A stretch of 64,000 nucleotides of DNA, from positions 62,001 through 126,000 of the forward strand of contig CAVZUJ010000005.1 of the NCBI GenBank assembly GCA_963778525.1, in the 5' to 3' direction. Position 1 is the first letter of the stretch, and every line of letters starts with the position of its first letter. A model generated the notes under the pieces. That model saw only the letters and a list, made by a program, of their open reading frames with translations, had not been told where the DNA came from and made no database searches. The translations under genes and the position numbers were made by a program. Positions 36,747 through 46,531 of the stretch are shown in pieces. This stretch comes from Schlegelella_A sp963778525 (GTDB lineage Bacteria; Pseudomonadota; Gammaproteobacteria; Burkholderiales; Burkholderiaceae_C).

Positions 36747-37415
36747 TTACCGGCGGGTCGCGCCCAGGCCGGGGATGTAGGTGTTGCCGAGGGGCGCGGC
36801 GCGAAGCCGGTCGCCCAGGAGCGCGATGCATTCCGCCTGGCGCTCTTTCGTCAGCGCGGCGCGGTACAGATCGCCCACAGCTCCGGCTGCGGTCGCCGTC
36901 GTCAGGCCGTACTGGAAGCCGAAGCGCTGGTAGAACGATTGCGAGCCTGCGACCGGGACGAAGAGCACCGTCCACCAGCGCCGCGGCGCGGGCAGCATGG
37001 CGAGGCGGGCGAAGAGGAGTGCGCTGCCGATGCCGCGGCGCTGGTGCGCAGGATCGACCATGCCGTAGACGAGGTGCGCGATCTCGAGCTTGCCCTTGCG
37101 ATCCATGGTGATGCCGCCGAAGCCGACGACCCGGCCATCGATCTCGGCCACCAGGAACAGCGCCTTGTCGCGGGAGCGGATGTGGGCGAGGAAGTCGCTG
37201 CGCGCTGCTTCCGGAAAGCGCCCCGGCGCGTTGCGCTCGTAGATCGATTCGCAGGCCTCGACGTCGTCGGCGCCGGCAAGCGCGCGGACCGTGCAGCGCG
37301 GCAGCGCCGCCCTTCGCTCCGGCAGGGTGAGCTCGATGCGCGGACGGTTCAGCATCCTGGAGCCAGCGAACAGCGCGCCGACGATCAGCCCGGTCGCGAT
37401 CAGGATCCAGAGCAC
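36747..37415 (-). CDS. Membrane-anchored GNAT acetyltransferase
   Basis: 222 residues from GTG. It opens with a membrane segment (VLWILIATGLIVGALFAG), then a GNAT domain facing the cytoplasm. The acetyl-CoA loop is DPAHQRRGIGSALL, the beta4 strand AHLVYGMVD, and FYQRFGFQYGL is the last helix. Most GNATs are soluble, so the anchor is unusual. Target unknown. 25 bp after the ankyrin gene on the same strand. Confidence 0.8.
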   Translation of the reverse strand: MLWILIATGLIVGALFAGSRMLNRPRIELTLPERRAALPRCTVRALAGADDVEACESIYERNAPGRFPEAARSDFLAHIRSRDKALFLVAEIDGRVVGFGGITMDRKGKLEIAHLVYGMVDPAHQRRGIGSALLFARLAMLPAPRRWWTVLFVPVAGSQSFYQRFGFQYGLTTATAAGAVGDLYRAALTKERQAECIALLGDRLRAAPLGNTYIPGLGATRR

Positions 37416-37440
37416 GGGGCAACCTCGTTCGGCACGCGAT

Positions 37441-38958
37441 TCAGGAGCGCGACTTGCGATACGCGTCGCCGCCGCGCCGGGTGAGCTGCTCGGTGCATTG
37501 GTCGCGCGGCGAGCCGGCCGAGATGCACATGTACAGCCAGGCGACCGACAAATTGGCGCAGCGCTGCACCAGGAGGCTGCCGATCTGGTGGACTGCGCTC
37601 TCCTGGAGTTCGCTGCGCGGCGACGCCGGCAGCTCCTTCGCACCCGCGGCAAAGCACGCGTCGAGCGCCGCCGCGATGGCTTCGGGGCTGGCCGACGCCC
37701 TGCCGAGCTCGACTGCCGATGGCTGCGGCAGCGCACAGGCGAGCGACAGCAGCGTGGGTTCGAGCGTCGCCGGGTTCGGCGCGTGCATCTCCTCTCCCCA
37801 CCGCGTTTCGTTGAGCCGCGTCCCGCCGCGGAAGAAGACCGTCGACCATGCGGCAAGCGTGTGCTTGTCGCAATCGATGTCCACCTTCGACTCGGCGCTC
37901 GTTCCCGTCGGCAGATAGCGGCATTCCCAGGTCATGACGTTGCGCGCGGACTCGTTCACCATGCTCGGCCGGTAGCGCAGTGCGGTCTGCGTCATCGCGT
38001 TGCCGCACGGCGTCATCGTGTCCACCGCGGGCGCCGAGAAGGCGACCATCTCGGCGCCGGCCGCGCTCGCCGGCGCCGCGGGCGGGTCGCGGGCTGGCAG
38101 CGTCCCGCGCGGGCGCACGAGCTGGATCCTCGACGAGTCGGTCGGGATGACGACCGGCGGGCCGCCCCCCGGACCCCACTCGCGCGCCTGCGTCTCGGCC
38201 TGCGCCAGCGCGCCCGGCAGGTTCGAGGTCGGCTTCGCTGCGTTCGGCACGCGCGCGCTCGCGGTCTCGACCGGCACACCGGCATCGACGGCGCCCTGTC
38301 TGGCGAGGGCGGTCTGCAGGAGCGGCGCGAGATAGATGAACTTGTCGCGCGCGACATCGAGCGGGGTCGCGCCCGTGTCGTCGCGCGCGTCGACGCGGGC
38401 GCCGGCGTCGAGGAGCGCCGCCACGCAGGCCCGTTCGCCGCCGAGCACCGCATAGTGCAGCGGCGTGCCCTGCTTCGAGTCGCGCTCGTTCACGAAGAGT
38501 GCGATCGCGGCCGTGGCAGCCGCCTGCTTCTGCTCCTTCGAGCCGGTCGCCGACACCGTCGCCGTTTCCCCGATCCTGGCGATGAGAAGCTTCTCCTGCT
38601 CGCAGCGGGCGCGGCTCGCGGCGACCTGCAACGCGCTGCGGTCGACATAGGCCTCGCCGTGGATCTTCTGATTGACGCGCGGGTCTGCGCCGCGTTGCAG
38701 CAGCCATCCGACCATCGCCGGGCTGGCGTTGCCCACGGCGGCATACAACATCGCGTCGAGCTGGTTCTGGGTCAGCGCGCGGGCATCGGGCACGGCCTGG
38801 ACGGTCTCGGCGGCGAGCGCCCGGAACTCGGTCGTGAGCGACTCGGGCAGGGCACCTGCACGCGGACGATGCGTCAGCTTCCAGATGCCGACCCCGATGC
38901 CGAGGACCAGGAGCGCCAGCCCGACGCGCATCACCCACTTGCCGATTCCATCGCTCAT
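37441..38958 (-). CDS. Membrane-anchored ankyrin-repeat protein, unknown role
   Basis: 505 residues. A short cytoplasmic start, one membrane helix (about 9-28, WVMRVGLALLVLGIGVGIW), then ankyrin repeats including GTPLHYAVLGGERACVAALLDAG and TPLDVARDK. A Pro-rich linker (about 250-310) leads to a Cys-containing C-domain with no family I recognise (CGNAMTQ, WECRYLP, DIDCDKH, DACFAAG, CISAG). Paired Cys suggest disulfides, so the bulk is probably periplasmic. It starts 7 bp after the upstream gene, which is likewise anchored. Confidence 0.75.
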   Translation of the reverse strand: MSDGIGKWVMRVGLALLVLGIGVGIWKLTHRPRAGALPESLTTEFRALAAETVQAVPDARALTQNQLDAMLYAAVGNASPAMVGWLLQRGADPRVNQKIHGEAYVDRSALQVAASRARCEQEKLLIARIGETATVSATGSKEQKQAAATAAIALFVNERDSKQGTPLHYAVLGGERACVAALLDAGARVDARDDTGATPLDVARDKFIYLAPLLQTALARQGAVDAGVPVETASARVPNAAKPTSNLPGALAQAETQAREWGPGGGPPVVIPTDSSRIQLVRPRGTLPARDPPAAPASAAGAEMVAFSAPAVDTMTPCGNAMTQTALRYRPSMVNESARNVMTWECRYLPTGTSAESKVDIDCDKHTLAAWSTVFFRGGTRLNETRWGEEMHAPNPATLEPTLLSLACALPQPSAVELGRASASPEAIAAALDACFAAGAKELPASPRSELQESAVHQIGSLLVQRCANLSVAWLYMCISAGSPRDQCTEQLTRRGGDAYRKSRS

Positions 38959-38965
38959 CGAGACC

Positions 38966-39847
38966 TCACTGCGACTTGAAGATCCAGAGCTTGGTTGCGT
39001 AGTCGTAGACCGCGAAGTGCAGCGGCACGCTGCCGGGGTCGAGGCCGCGCGCCGTGCCGCACTCGGTGAAGAAGTCGAGCGAGCGCGTCTCGCGCGGCGC
39101 GAAGACGATGTATTCCTCGGCCCCGCGCTTCTTGCTGTCGGGAACACCCCAGAAGCATCCTTGCTGCGCAACGACCTGGCCCGTGCTGTTCTTCACCGGG
39201 AAGAACGAAGAGACCGAGACCATCAGCTGGTGCTCGCTCAGGCTGGTGACGACGAGGCGGTTGCCGTAGGCCTCGACGCGCAGCTCGGGCGGAATTGTTC
39301 CCGGCGGCGAGCGCACGAGCACGTTCAGGCCGGCCCTCTCGGTCTTGCGTTGCTCGGCCTGCGCGGCATAGGTGGCGCGGCGCGCCGCGACGTCGAGGCC
39401 GAGCTCGGCTCGCTGCGCCGGCGACAGCTCCGAGCCGTCTTCGTTGGTGCTGAGGAGCGCCTGTGCCGCCTCGCGCAGGTAGACGAGCTCTGCCTGCTCG
39501 TCGCGGCGCCCGGCGGTCACGCCTTTCAGGCGCGGGACCATCGCCGCGAGCAGCGTCAATGCCTCCTTCCGGCGCCCGGCATCGAACCGCTCGGCGAAGA
39601 TCGCGCGGCAAGCCATCATGTCGCCGCGGTTGCAGGCGAGAGTGACGGACTTGCGATCCTTGTCGCCGGCCACCGTCGCGATCGTCGGCGGCAACGACGG
39701 TTCATCGGCAACCAGGCGCGAACGGAAGCGGCCCTGCAGGAGCAGCGCGCCTCCGACCAGCAGCGCCACCGCGACCACGGCCAGCGTCCGCATGCCGCCC
39801 GACTGGCGCCGGCGCGAGGTCTGAGGTCGGTTGTCGATGATCGTCAT
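38966..39847 (-). CDS. Membrane-anchored protein of unknown function, partner of the ankyrin gene
   Basis: 293 residues. An N-terminal membrane segment (LAVVAVALLVGGALLLQ, about 20-36) precedes a helical region with CNRGDMMACRAIFAERFDAG, which looks like a Sel1-type helix pair. A beta-rich C-domain follows (VEAYGNRLVVTSLSEHQLMVSV, YIVFAPRETRSLDFFTECG). The start is set by the ATG before MTIIDNRPQTSRRR. No family assigned. The 7-bp spacing argues that it works with the ankyrin protein in the periplasm. Confidence 0.65.
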   Translation of the reverse strand: MTIIDNRPQTSRRRQSGGMRTLAVVAVALLVGGALLLQGRFRSRLVADEPSLPPTIATVAGDKDRKSVTLACNRGDMMACRAIFAERFDAGRRKEALTLLAAMVPRLKGVTAGRRDEQAELVYLREAAQALLSTNEDGSELSPAQRAELGLDVAARRATYAAQAEQRKTERAGLNVLVRSPPGTIPPELRVEAYGNRLVVTSLSEHQLMVSVSSFFPVKNSTGQVVAQQGCFWGVPDSKKRGAEEYIVFAPRETRSLDFFTECGTARGLDPGSVPLHFAVYDYATKLWIFKSQ

Positions 39848-40078
39848 GCCGGCTCCTGTGCATCGGGATGGCAGGGCCGATGTCCCGTACCCGCTGCGGG
39901 CGCAACCATGCCGCACGGCTCGCTCCATGGCAAGGCGTTCCGCACAAGGAGCGTGCGGGAGTACCGATCGCGTCACGCCGCGGAGCGCTGCCACGAGCGA
40001 CGATAATCATTCCTGCTTCTCCCCGGCGTGCCACCAGCCTGGCCTGAGCATTCAGTCGAGTGTCTGCGGGGAGGGCCG

Positions 40079-40342
40079 ATGAAGCTGTCTGAATTCATCC
40101 TCCATGACATGGAGGCGATCCTGGTGCAATGGGAAGCGTTCGCGCGAACGATGCCCATCGCATCGTCGCTCGATGCGCTGGCGCTTCGGGACCATGCCGA
40201 GCAGATCCTCATCGCGATCTGCAAGGACATCGACCTCGATCAGACCGCCGAGGCCCAGTCGCGAAAGTCCAGAGGCCTGGCCGCGCCACTCAACGCCTTC
40301 GAGACCGCGGCGTTCGAGTTCGCGTCTGCCGCCGTACCATAG
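40079..40342 (+). CDS. Orphan RsbRD_N-like sensor domain, probably a remnant
   Basis: 87 residues. MKLSEFILHDMEAILVQWEAFART and LALRDHAEQILIAICKDIDLDQTAEAQSRKS match the N-terminal RsbRD domain found at the front of large sensor histidine kinases in this order. Such proteins are hundreds of residues long; here the frame ends before the domain is complete (ETAAFEFASAAVP) and no kinase follows. GGGGAGGG lies just upstream. Likely a truncated leftover, though a free-standing sensor cannot be excluded. Confidence 0.6.
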   Translation: MKLSEFILHDMEAILVQWEAFARTMPIASSLDALALRDHAEQILIAICKDIDLDQTAEAQSRKSRGLAAPLNAFETAAFEFASAAVP

Positions 40343-40400
40343 CGCCGGTCCTGCTCGGGACCTTCGAGCTTTCGGCCTCGACTCACCGCGAAAGGAGCGC

Positions 40401-41492
40401 GTGAACACCCTGCTCAAGGAGATCCGCCACACCCCGCTGCTCTGGCTGCTGGTGTTCGTCCCGGTCGTGTTTGTGGCGCAGCGACTCAGTCCCGACAGCC
40501 ACACGCTGCTGTTCGTGCTGTCCGTGCTGGCCATCGTTCCGCTGGCAGCGCTCCTGAGCCACGCCACCGAGTCGGTGGCCGCCAAGACCGGCGACGCGAT
40601 CGGCGGGCTGCTCAACGCGACGCTCGGCAACCTGACGGAGCTCGTCATCGCCCTGACGGCACTGCACGCCGGCCAATATTTGCTCGTCAAGGCGTCGATC
40701 GCCGGCGCGATCGTCACCAACACCCTGTTCATGCTCGGCGCGTCGCTGCTGCTCGGCGGCCTGAAGCACCACACGCAGGAATACAACCGCATCAGCGCCC
40801 GCATGCAGGCGGCCTTGCTTTTTCTGGCCACGGTCGCCCTGCTGATGCCGTCGGCGATCTCGGGGGTCGACGCCGGCGCATCCGCAGGGCTGTCGGCCAA
40901 GCTCAGCCTCGGCCTGTCGGTGCTGCTCATCGTGACCTACGGGCTCGGGATGCTGTTCTCGCTGAAGACGCATCGCGAGTTCTTCGGCAGTGCCGAGCAC
41001 GGCGAGGAGGCAGAGACGCCGTGGCCCATGCCGCTCGCGCTGGCGACGCTGGCCGGCGTGACCGTGCTGGTGGCGCTGGTGAGCGAGGTGTTCGTCGAGT
41101 CCGTGCAGGAGGCTGCCAAGGTCTTCGGCATGACGCCGGCCTTCGTCGGCTTCATCGTCGTCTCGCTGGTCAGCGGCGCTGCCGAGATGGCATCGGCCTT
41201 TTCCGGCGCACGCAAGAACCGCCTCGACCTGAGCGTGGGCATCGCGCTCGGCAGCGCGTCGCAGATCGCGCTGTTCGTGGCGCCGGTGCTGGTGCTGCTC
41301 AGCTACGTGATCGGGCCGGCGCCGATGGACCTGCACTTCTGGCCCGGGGCGGTGGCGATGGTGCTCATCGCCACGATGACGGCGGCGCTCGTCACCAACG
41401 GCGGACGTTCTGCGTGGTTCGTCGGTGCGCTGCTCCTCATGGTCTATGCGGTCTTCGCCATGACCCTCTATCTGTTGCCGCCGGCCGCCTGA
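40401..41492 (+). CDS. Calcium/proton antiporter, CaCA/ChaA-Cax type
   Basis: 363 residues, eleven hydrophobic segments. The two alpha-repeats are GNLTELVIALTAL (about 75) and SGAAEMASAFSGARKNRLDLSVGIALGSASQIALF (about 255-290), with the Glu residues that carry Ca2+/H+. An acidic loop (EFFGSAEHGEEAETPW) divides the halves. GTG start with AAAGGAG 7 nt upstream decides the N-terminus. The inner-membrane exporter stands alone. Confidence 0.93.
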   Translation: MNTLLKEIRHTPLLWLLVFVPVVFVAQRLSPDSHTLLFVLSVLAIVPLAALLSHATESVAAKTGDAIGGLLNATLGNLTELVIALTALHAGQYLLVKASIAGAIVTNTLFMLGASLLLGGLKHHTQEYNRISARMQAALLFLATVALLMPSAISGVDAGASAGLSAKLSLGLSVLLIVTYGLGMLFSLKTHREFFGSAEHGEEAETPWPMPLALATLAGVTVLVALVSEVFVESVQEAAKVFGMTPAFVGFIVVSLVSGAAEMASAFSGARKNRLDLSVGIALGSASQIALFVAPVLVLLSYVIGPAPMDLHFWPGAVAMVLIATMTAALVTNGGRSAWFVGALLLMVYAVFAMTLYLLPPAA

Positions 41493-41544
41493 GCCGGGCC
41501 GACGCACGCGCCTGTTCGGTCCGAGCCAGGCGTCTGGGACGTTT

Positions 41545-42301
41545 CTAGCTCAGCGCCATCAGCTTGCCGCGCTTTTGCGTCAGGTCGATGAAGCGCTGCA
41601 AGGCGCGCAGCGAATCGCCGCCGACGCGCTTGAACTCGAAGCCCAGCCGCACGCCACGCGCTTCGGCGTTGATCGCGGTGACGTGCTGCAGCCGCATGCT
41701 GACCTCGAGCTTGGTGTCGGTGTCGAGCTCGACGCGCACGTCCTGCAGCAGCACGCCGGCGCTCATCGGTCGGCACGTCCTCGGGCAGGAACAGGCCGCA
41801 GCCGCCGATCGAGATGTCGATCACGCGCAGCGAGAACTCCATCTCCGGCATGTCGGGATGGCGCAGGCGCGCCATCGGTGCGGCGCGCATCAGCGGGCGG
41901 ACACGAAAGGCGTTTCGACGCTGGAAGCGAAACATCTCGCGCGGCGCCGGGCAGCTCAGCACGCTGGCCTTGTTGCCGTGCACCAGCACGAGATCGTGGA
42001 GGTCGAACTGCAGTTTCACGCTGTCGAGGTAGCCGACGGCGACGACCTCTTCGCATTCGAGCAGGGCCTGCAGCGCCGGGTCGCTCGGGTCGGCGTTGAA
42101 GCCGATGGTGCCGCGCGCGCTGTCGATGGTCCACAGGGCGCTCGTGAAGACACTGCCGTCGCTGGCGTTCAGGTTCAGAAGAACCGAGCCGTCGAGCAGC
42201 TGCTTGAGCATCGTCTGGATCTCGCGCGGCGAGGTGACGCGGAACTCGTCGAGTCCATCGTCGTCGTCCATCCCTTCGAGCGGGGCCGGTCTCGTTAGCA
42301 T
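41545..42301 (-). CDS. ycgR: Flagellar brake protein YcgR (YcgR_2 and PilZ domains), one frame break
   Basis: About 252 residues. The N-domain (EIQTMLKQLLDGSVLLNLNASDGSVFTSALW) precedes the PilZ c-di-GMP motif FRFQRRNAFRVRP and DISIGGCGLFL. The last part (AGVLLQDVRVELDTDTKLEVSMRL) is in another frame after about 41768; removing one base gives DVPPMSAGV. With c-di-GMP bound it slows the motor. Downstream of fliT on the same strand. Confidence 0.88.
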
Positions 42302-42326
42302 CGCGTGCCTCGTGGCAGAAGGTTCT

Positions 42327-42626
42327 TCAGTGCAGGGTCTTGGGCCGTCCGGCCAGGATCTCGTCGAGGTCATCGAGCCAGGGTTCGGCAAGCTGGCGGA
42401 TCTCGGCATCGTTGATCAGGATGCGTTGCATGATCCGCGACTTCAGCTGCGCCTCGTCGGGCTTGAGCGGCTTTTCGGCGGCGGTGTTCTTCAGCTGCGC
42501 GATCAGCAGGGCGCAGGCGCCCTCGAGCTTGACGACATGGTCCCAGTTGCCGACGCGCGCGGCCTCGAGCATGTCCTGGCTCGCCTTCTCGATCGCCTCG
42601 TAGTAGTTCAGCAACACGGAATTCAT
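42327..42626 (-). CDS. fliT: Flagellar chaperone FliT
   Basis: 99 residues from MNSVLLNYYEAIEKASQDML, mostly helical, with the FliT-like C-terminus (LAEPWLDDLDEIL). It caps FliD before export and can inhibit FlhDC. An ATG at 42665 overlapping the fliS stop (ATGA) would add 13 residues (MTRPETFSPEQTI) and is a fair alternative because it would couple translation. Confidence 0.85.
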   Translation of the reverse strand: MNSVLLNYYEAIEKASQDMLEAARVGNWDHVVKLEGACALLIAQLKNTAAEKPLKPDEAQLKSRIMQRILINDAEIRQLAEPWLDDLDEILAGRPKTLH

Positions 42627-42661
42627 GATGGTCTGTTCCGGTGAAAAGGTCTCGGGCCGCG

Positions 42662-43099
42662 TCATGCTGCGACTCGCGCCGGCAGTTCGACCTGCGGCCC
42701 GATCGCGTCCCAGGACTCGGCCAGCGAACGGGCCAGCCCGGCGCATTCGGCGAGGGCGGCGTCGTCGGAATGGAGATTGCCCATGGTCAGACGAAAGACC
42801 AGGTACTGGTAGAGGTCGTGCAGGTTGCCGGCGATGGCACCGCCCGCGCTCAGATCGAGCGGCGCGAGCAGGCCTTCTTCGACGATCCGCACGGCGTGAC
42901 CGATCGCACGTCCCTTCTCGGCAACGTCGCGGCGCTGCAACGCGCCGCGGGCTGCCGCGATCTCGCCGCTGACGGCCTCGTACAGCATCGCCACCAGCTT
43001 GTGCGGGCTCGCATCCTCGACCCCGCTGCTGGCGCTGACGTTGCGGTACAGGCCGAGCACCGTGGGGCGCTTTCCGGGCTGGTGCATATTGCTGAACAT
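42662..43099 (-). CDS. fliS: Flagellin chaperone FliS
   Basis: 145 residues, four-helix bundle. GLYRNVSASSGVEDASPHKLVAMLYEAV is the flagellin-binding N-terminal region. It prevents flagellin polymerising in the cytosol. The gene sits after fliD as is usual. Confidence 0.93.
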   Translation of the reverse strand: MFSNMHQPGKRPTVLGLYRNVSASSGVEDASPHKLVAMLYEAVSGEIAAARGALQRRDVAEKGRAIGHAVRIVEEGLLAPLDLSAGGAIAGNLHDLYQYLVFRLTMGNLHSDDAALAECAGLARSLAESWDAIGPQVELPARVAA

Positions 43100-43271
43100 T
43101 TGCGATCACCTCTTGGCTCTGCCATGTTTATCGACGCCGGCCGTCGAATCTTTACGCCGTCGATGCGGCGTTTTGGCAGGGCAAACGTGTGGATCGGAAA
43201 CAGCTGGAATCGCTCAGGTTCGCGCCCGGGCTGCTTTCGCAGGGGCGCGTCATGACGCCGGGCTTGCGGCG

Positions 43272-44760
43272 CTAGTTCGAGTTCGAGCTGCTCGAGCCGA
43301 AGCTCGACTTGGCGTAGAACTGCTGCTGCACGTAGGCCGCCAGGGCGTTGGCCTGCGACATCGTCGAGTCGAGCGCGGTGTATTGCGCCTGCAGCCGGGC
43401 CTGGGTCGCGGCCAGCTGCGCGTTCATGTTGTCCTGGTCCTTCTGGTTCGAGGCGATGCTCGACTGGATCGACGCCGTCTTGCCGGGCAGCGTGCCGCCG
43501 GTCTGCAGCATCGATGCGGTCCAGTTCGAGAAGATCGCGCCGAAGCCGTTGTTCGACGGGTTCGTCGCATCGACGTTCGACAGCGCCTTGGTCAGCTGCG
43601 GCAGGTTGCCCAGGCCGCGGTGAAGGTCGTGCTGTCGAGCTGCAGCGAGCCGTCGGTCTGCAGCTGGATGCCGAGCGAGCTGAGGGTCGAGAACGTCGAG
43701 GACGCACCCGTCACCTTCGAGATCAGGTTGTGCATCTGGTTCTGGATGCTGACGGCCGTGCTGTCGCCCTGCAAGGGCGCCGCGATGCCGCTCGTCGGGT
43801 CGTATTTCGTCTCGGTCGCGAGGAAGGTGTTGAGGGCGTTGAAGGCCGAGACGAAGGCCGATGACGTTGCTCTGGATCGCGGCGGTGTTCTGCGTCACGT
43901 TGACCGTCACCGGCTGCGTCGTGATCTTGCCGAGGCTGAAGGTGATGCCGCTGATCACGCCCGAGAGCGTGTTGCTGGCCGAGGTGACGGAGATGCCGTT
44001 GATCGTCGCCTGCGTGTTGGCTGCGGCCTGCGCCAGCGTCATCTGGCCGACGCCGTTCTGCGGGTCGTAGGCCAGGCGCGACAGGCCGCTGGCGTCGGTG
44101 TTGTTGCCGTCGTCGTCGGCGACCGTGACCTTGAAAGCCGTTGGCCGACGCCGGTCGAGGTCGACTGCAGCGCCAGGCGGGCGCCGCTCGCATCGGTGAC
44201 GACCGATGCGGTGACGCCGGCGTTGGCGGAATTGATCGCCGCGGCGATTCCGGCCAGGGTGTCCTGACGAGGCGCCGATCGGAATCGTCACGGCCGCGGC
44301 CGGCCCGGCGTGAAGACGGTATTGCCGGTGTTCCAGCTGCCGAGCTGGATCGTCATGCTGCCGGTGCCGACGACGCTGGTGCCGTCGGTGTACTGGCCGG
44401 TCGGGCTGACGATCGACTGGCCGGCCGAAAGGGCCGAGACCGAGACCGCGTAGACGCCGGCGACGGCGCCGCTGGTGGTGGCCGCGCTGACGCTCGTCGG
44501 GTCGGTCGAGCTGGTGTTGGTGAGCTTGAACTGGGTCGGGTCGAACAGCGGCTTGGCCGCGTCCTGCAACGACGGACACGAGCGACTGCACCTGGCCGAA
44601 CGCGGACAGGTCGGTCTGCAGGTTGGTCGCCTTCGACTGCAGGGCGGTCAGCGGCTGGGCTTCGACCGCCATCAGCGAGCTGATGATCGAGTTGACGTCG
44701 AGTCCGCTGCCGATGCCTGCCGAAGTGATCGTGCCGGTCGTCGGAGGTGATGGTGGTCAT
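43272..44760 (-). pseudogene. fliD: Flagellar cap protein FliD, broken by several frame changes
   Basis: The N-terminus MTTITS...SAGIGSGLDVNSII and MAVEAQPLTALQSK is the FliD_N signature. The end (QFYAKSSFGSSSSNSN) follows the heptad-rich LAATQARLQAQYTALDSTMSQANALAAYVQQQ of FliD_C. Between them about seven frame changes (near 44745, 44570, 44300, 44275, 44145, 43862 and 43622) must be bridged. The summed length, about 496 residues, is normal. Motility needs FliD, so sequence error is likelier than decay. A sigma-28-like promoter precedes it. Confidence 0.85.
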
Positions 44761-44808
44761 GTCGGGCGCTGCGGTGCGGCGGCGAGCGGCTGCGTCGCCA
44801 TGGGTGGG

Positions 44809-44835
44809 TTATCGACGGATCCTCGCGAAGCTTGA
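44809..44835 (-). promoter_or_regulatory. Sigma-28-like promoter of fliD
   Basis: Read leftward, TCAAGCTT, 11 nt, GTCGATAA. The FliA consensus is TAAAGTTT-N11-GCCGATAA, so spacing is exact and the -10 differs by one base. Transcription would begin about 40 bp before the fliD ATG. Confidence 0.7.
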
Positions 44836-44891
44836 GGTGGGCCGGCCGCCGGGCGACGTCGCAGGTGACCTCGGCGCGACGGCGTCGATCG

Positions 44892-46320
44892 TCACTTGAG
44901 CAGCTGCAGCACCTGTTGCGGCAGCTGGTTGGCCTGCGCCACCATCGCCGTGCCGGCCTGCTGCAGCACCTGGGCGCGCGACAGGTTCGCCGTTTCCGCG
45001 GCGAAGTCGGCGTCCTGGATGCGGCTGCGCGAGGCCGTCGTGTTCTCGCTGCCGGTCTGCAGGTTCTGGATCGTCGCCGAGAAGCGGTTCTGCACCGCGC
45101 CGAGCGTGGCCCGGCTCGAGTTCACCGTCTGCCAGGGCGGCGTCGATCGCGGTCAGTGCCGCGTTCGCGCCGCCGACGGTCGAGATGTCCATGCGCCGCG
45201 ACGGCGGTGCCGGTGCTGGCGATCGCCGTCGAGCTGTTGAGGCCGCCGGCCTGGGTGAAGGCGACGCTGCCGCTGACGCCGGTGGGCGCCGAGTAGCTGA
45301 TGTTGAGCGTGCCGCCGGTGGTCGACGCCGCGGGCAGGCCGAAGTCGGCCGCGGCCGAGGTGGTGAAGCCGCCGGCTGCATACGAGACGGCGACGTTGCG
45401 GCCGTCGGCTGCCGTCAGGCTGATGCCCGAGCCGGTGTCGCTGGCGACCACGCCGGTGGCGGCGGATTGAGCGTTGATCGCCGCCACCGCATTGGCGCGG
45501 TTGCTGGAGAGCGCGCCGCCGCCGGTCGCGCCGGAGATCGCGATGGCGATGCCGTTGACCGTGTAGGTCGCCGTGCCGGCCACGGTGGCTCGCGGCGGTC
45601 GACGTGCCGGCCGGCACCGTCGTCGCGTTCGTCGACACGACCATGCCCGGAATGTTCGCGCTGCGTGATCGCCGCGGCCTGCGCCTTGGCGTCGACGGCC
45701 ACCGAGCCGAGCGCGATCGCAGCGCCGCCGCCGACGGTGACGCTGAAGGCCTGCGGCGTGTTGCTCGCGGTGCCGATCGACTGCGCGGTCAGGTTGAAGC
45801 CCTGATAGACGCCGAGCGCGCTGGCGCGGGCGCTCGCGATCGAGGAGATGGCGATCGTCTGGCCGGCATTGGCGCCGACCTGGAACTGCTGCGCCGTGAA
45901 GCTGCCGTCGAGCAGGTTGATGCCGTTGAACTGGGTCTGCGTCGAGACGCGGTCGATTTCGGTCTCGAGCTGCGAGACTTCCTGCTGCAGCGCGGCCCGG
46001 TCGGAGGCGCTGTTGGTCGCGTTGGCCGACTGCACCGCCAGCTCGCGCATGCGCTGCAGGTTGTCGCTCACCGAGGCGAGGGCGCCGTCGGCCACCTGGG
46101 CCAGCGAGATGCCGTCGTTGGCGTTGCGCGCCGCCTGGTTCAGGCCGTTGATCTGCGCCGTCATGCGGTCGGAGATGGCCAGGCCGGCCGCGTCGTCCTT
46201 GGCGCTGTTGATGCGCAGACCCGAGGACAGACGCTGGATCGCCGTCGCCAGATCGTTCTGCGTCTTGTCGGTGTTGTACTGCGCCGTCAGCGAGGCGATG
46301 TTGGTGTTGATCGTCTGCAT
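44892..46320 (-). pseudogene. fliC: Flagellin, second copy, broken by several frame changes
   Basis: N-terminal D0/D1 is textbook: MQTINTNIASLTAQYN, LSSGLRINSAKDDAAGLAI, QRMRELAVQSANAT. The C-terminal D0 (QDADFAAETANLSRAQVLQQAGTAMVAQAN, ending LQLLK) is in another frame. About four changes lie in and around the variable D2/D3 part (near 45660, 45590, 45190 and 45125). Some 475 residues if whole. AGGAGAG-like GGAGA precedes the ATG. Paralogue of the next flagellin, which it matches closely at both ends. Confidence 0.87.
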
Positions 46321-46450
46321 GGAAGCTCTCCGTTAGCCGTGCGATTCGAACCCAGGGGCCCGGTGCGGCAATTCTGAAGAGCCTCGCGTCGATCCGAGAC
46401 TTCGATAAGCGCGTGAATCGCGGCGCAATTCGATGCCGCGAAACGACGAA

Positions 46451-46479
46451 GGGCCGAACCGGTGCTGCCGGTTCGGCCC
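46451..46479 (-). terminator. Intrinsic terminator after the first flagellin gene
   Basis: A 12-bp perfect stem, GGGCCGAACCGG paired with CCGGTTCGGCCC around a 5-nt loop, is followed leftward by TTCGTCGTTT. It lies about 50 bp after the flagellin stop and separates the two flagellin genes. Confidence 0.75.
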
Positions 46480-46531
46480 TTGTCAGGAGAGTCCGGCGGA
46501 GGTTGTCGCTCCGCCGCGTTTGCCGTTGCTC

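Noticed and set aside
46335..46375. A tRNA T-arm-like string (GGGTTCGAATC on the minus strand) upstream of the second flagellin
   Set aside because: The flanks do not form a T stem, and no acceptor, D or anticodon arm can be folded.
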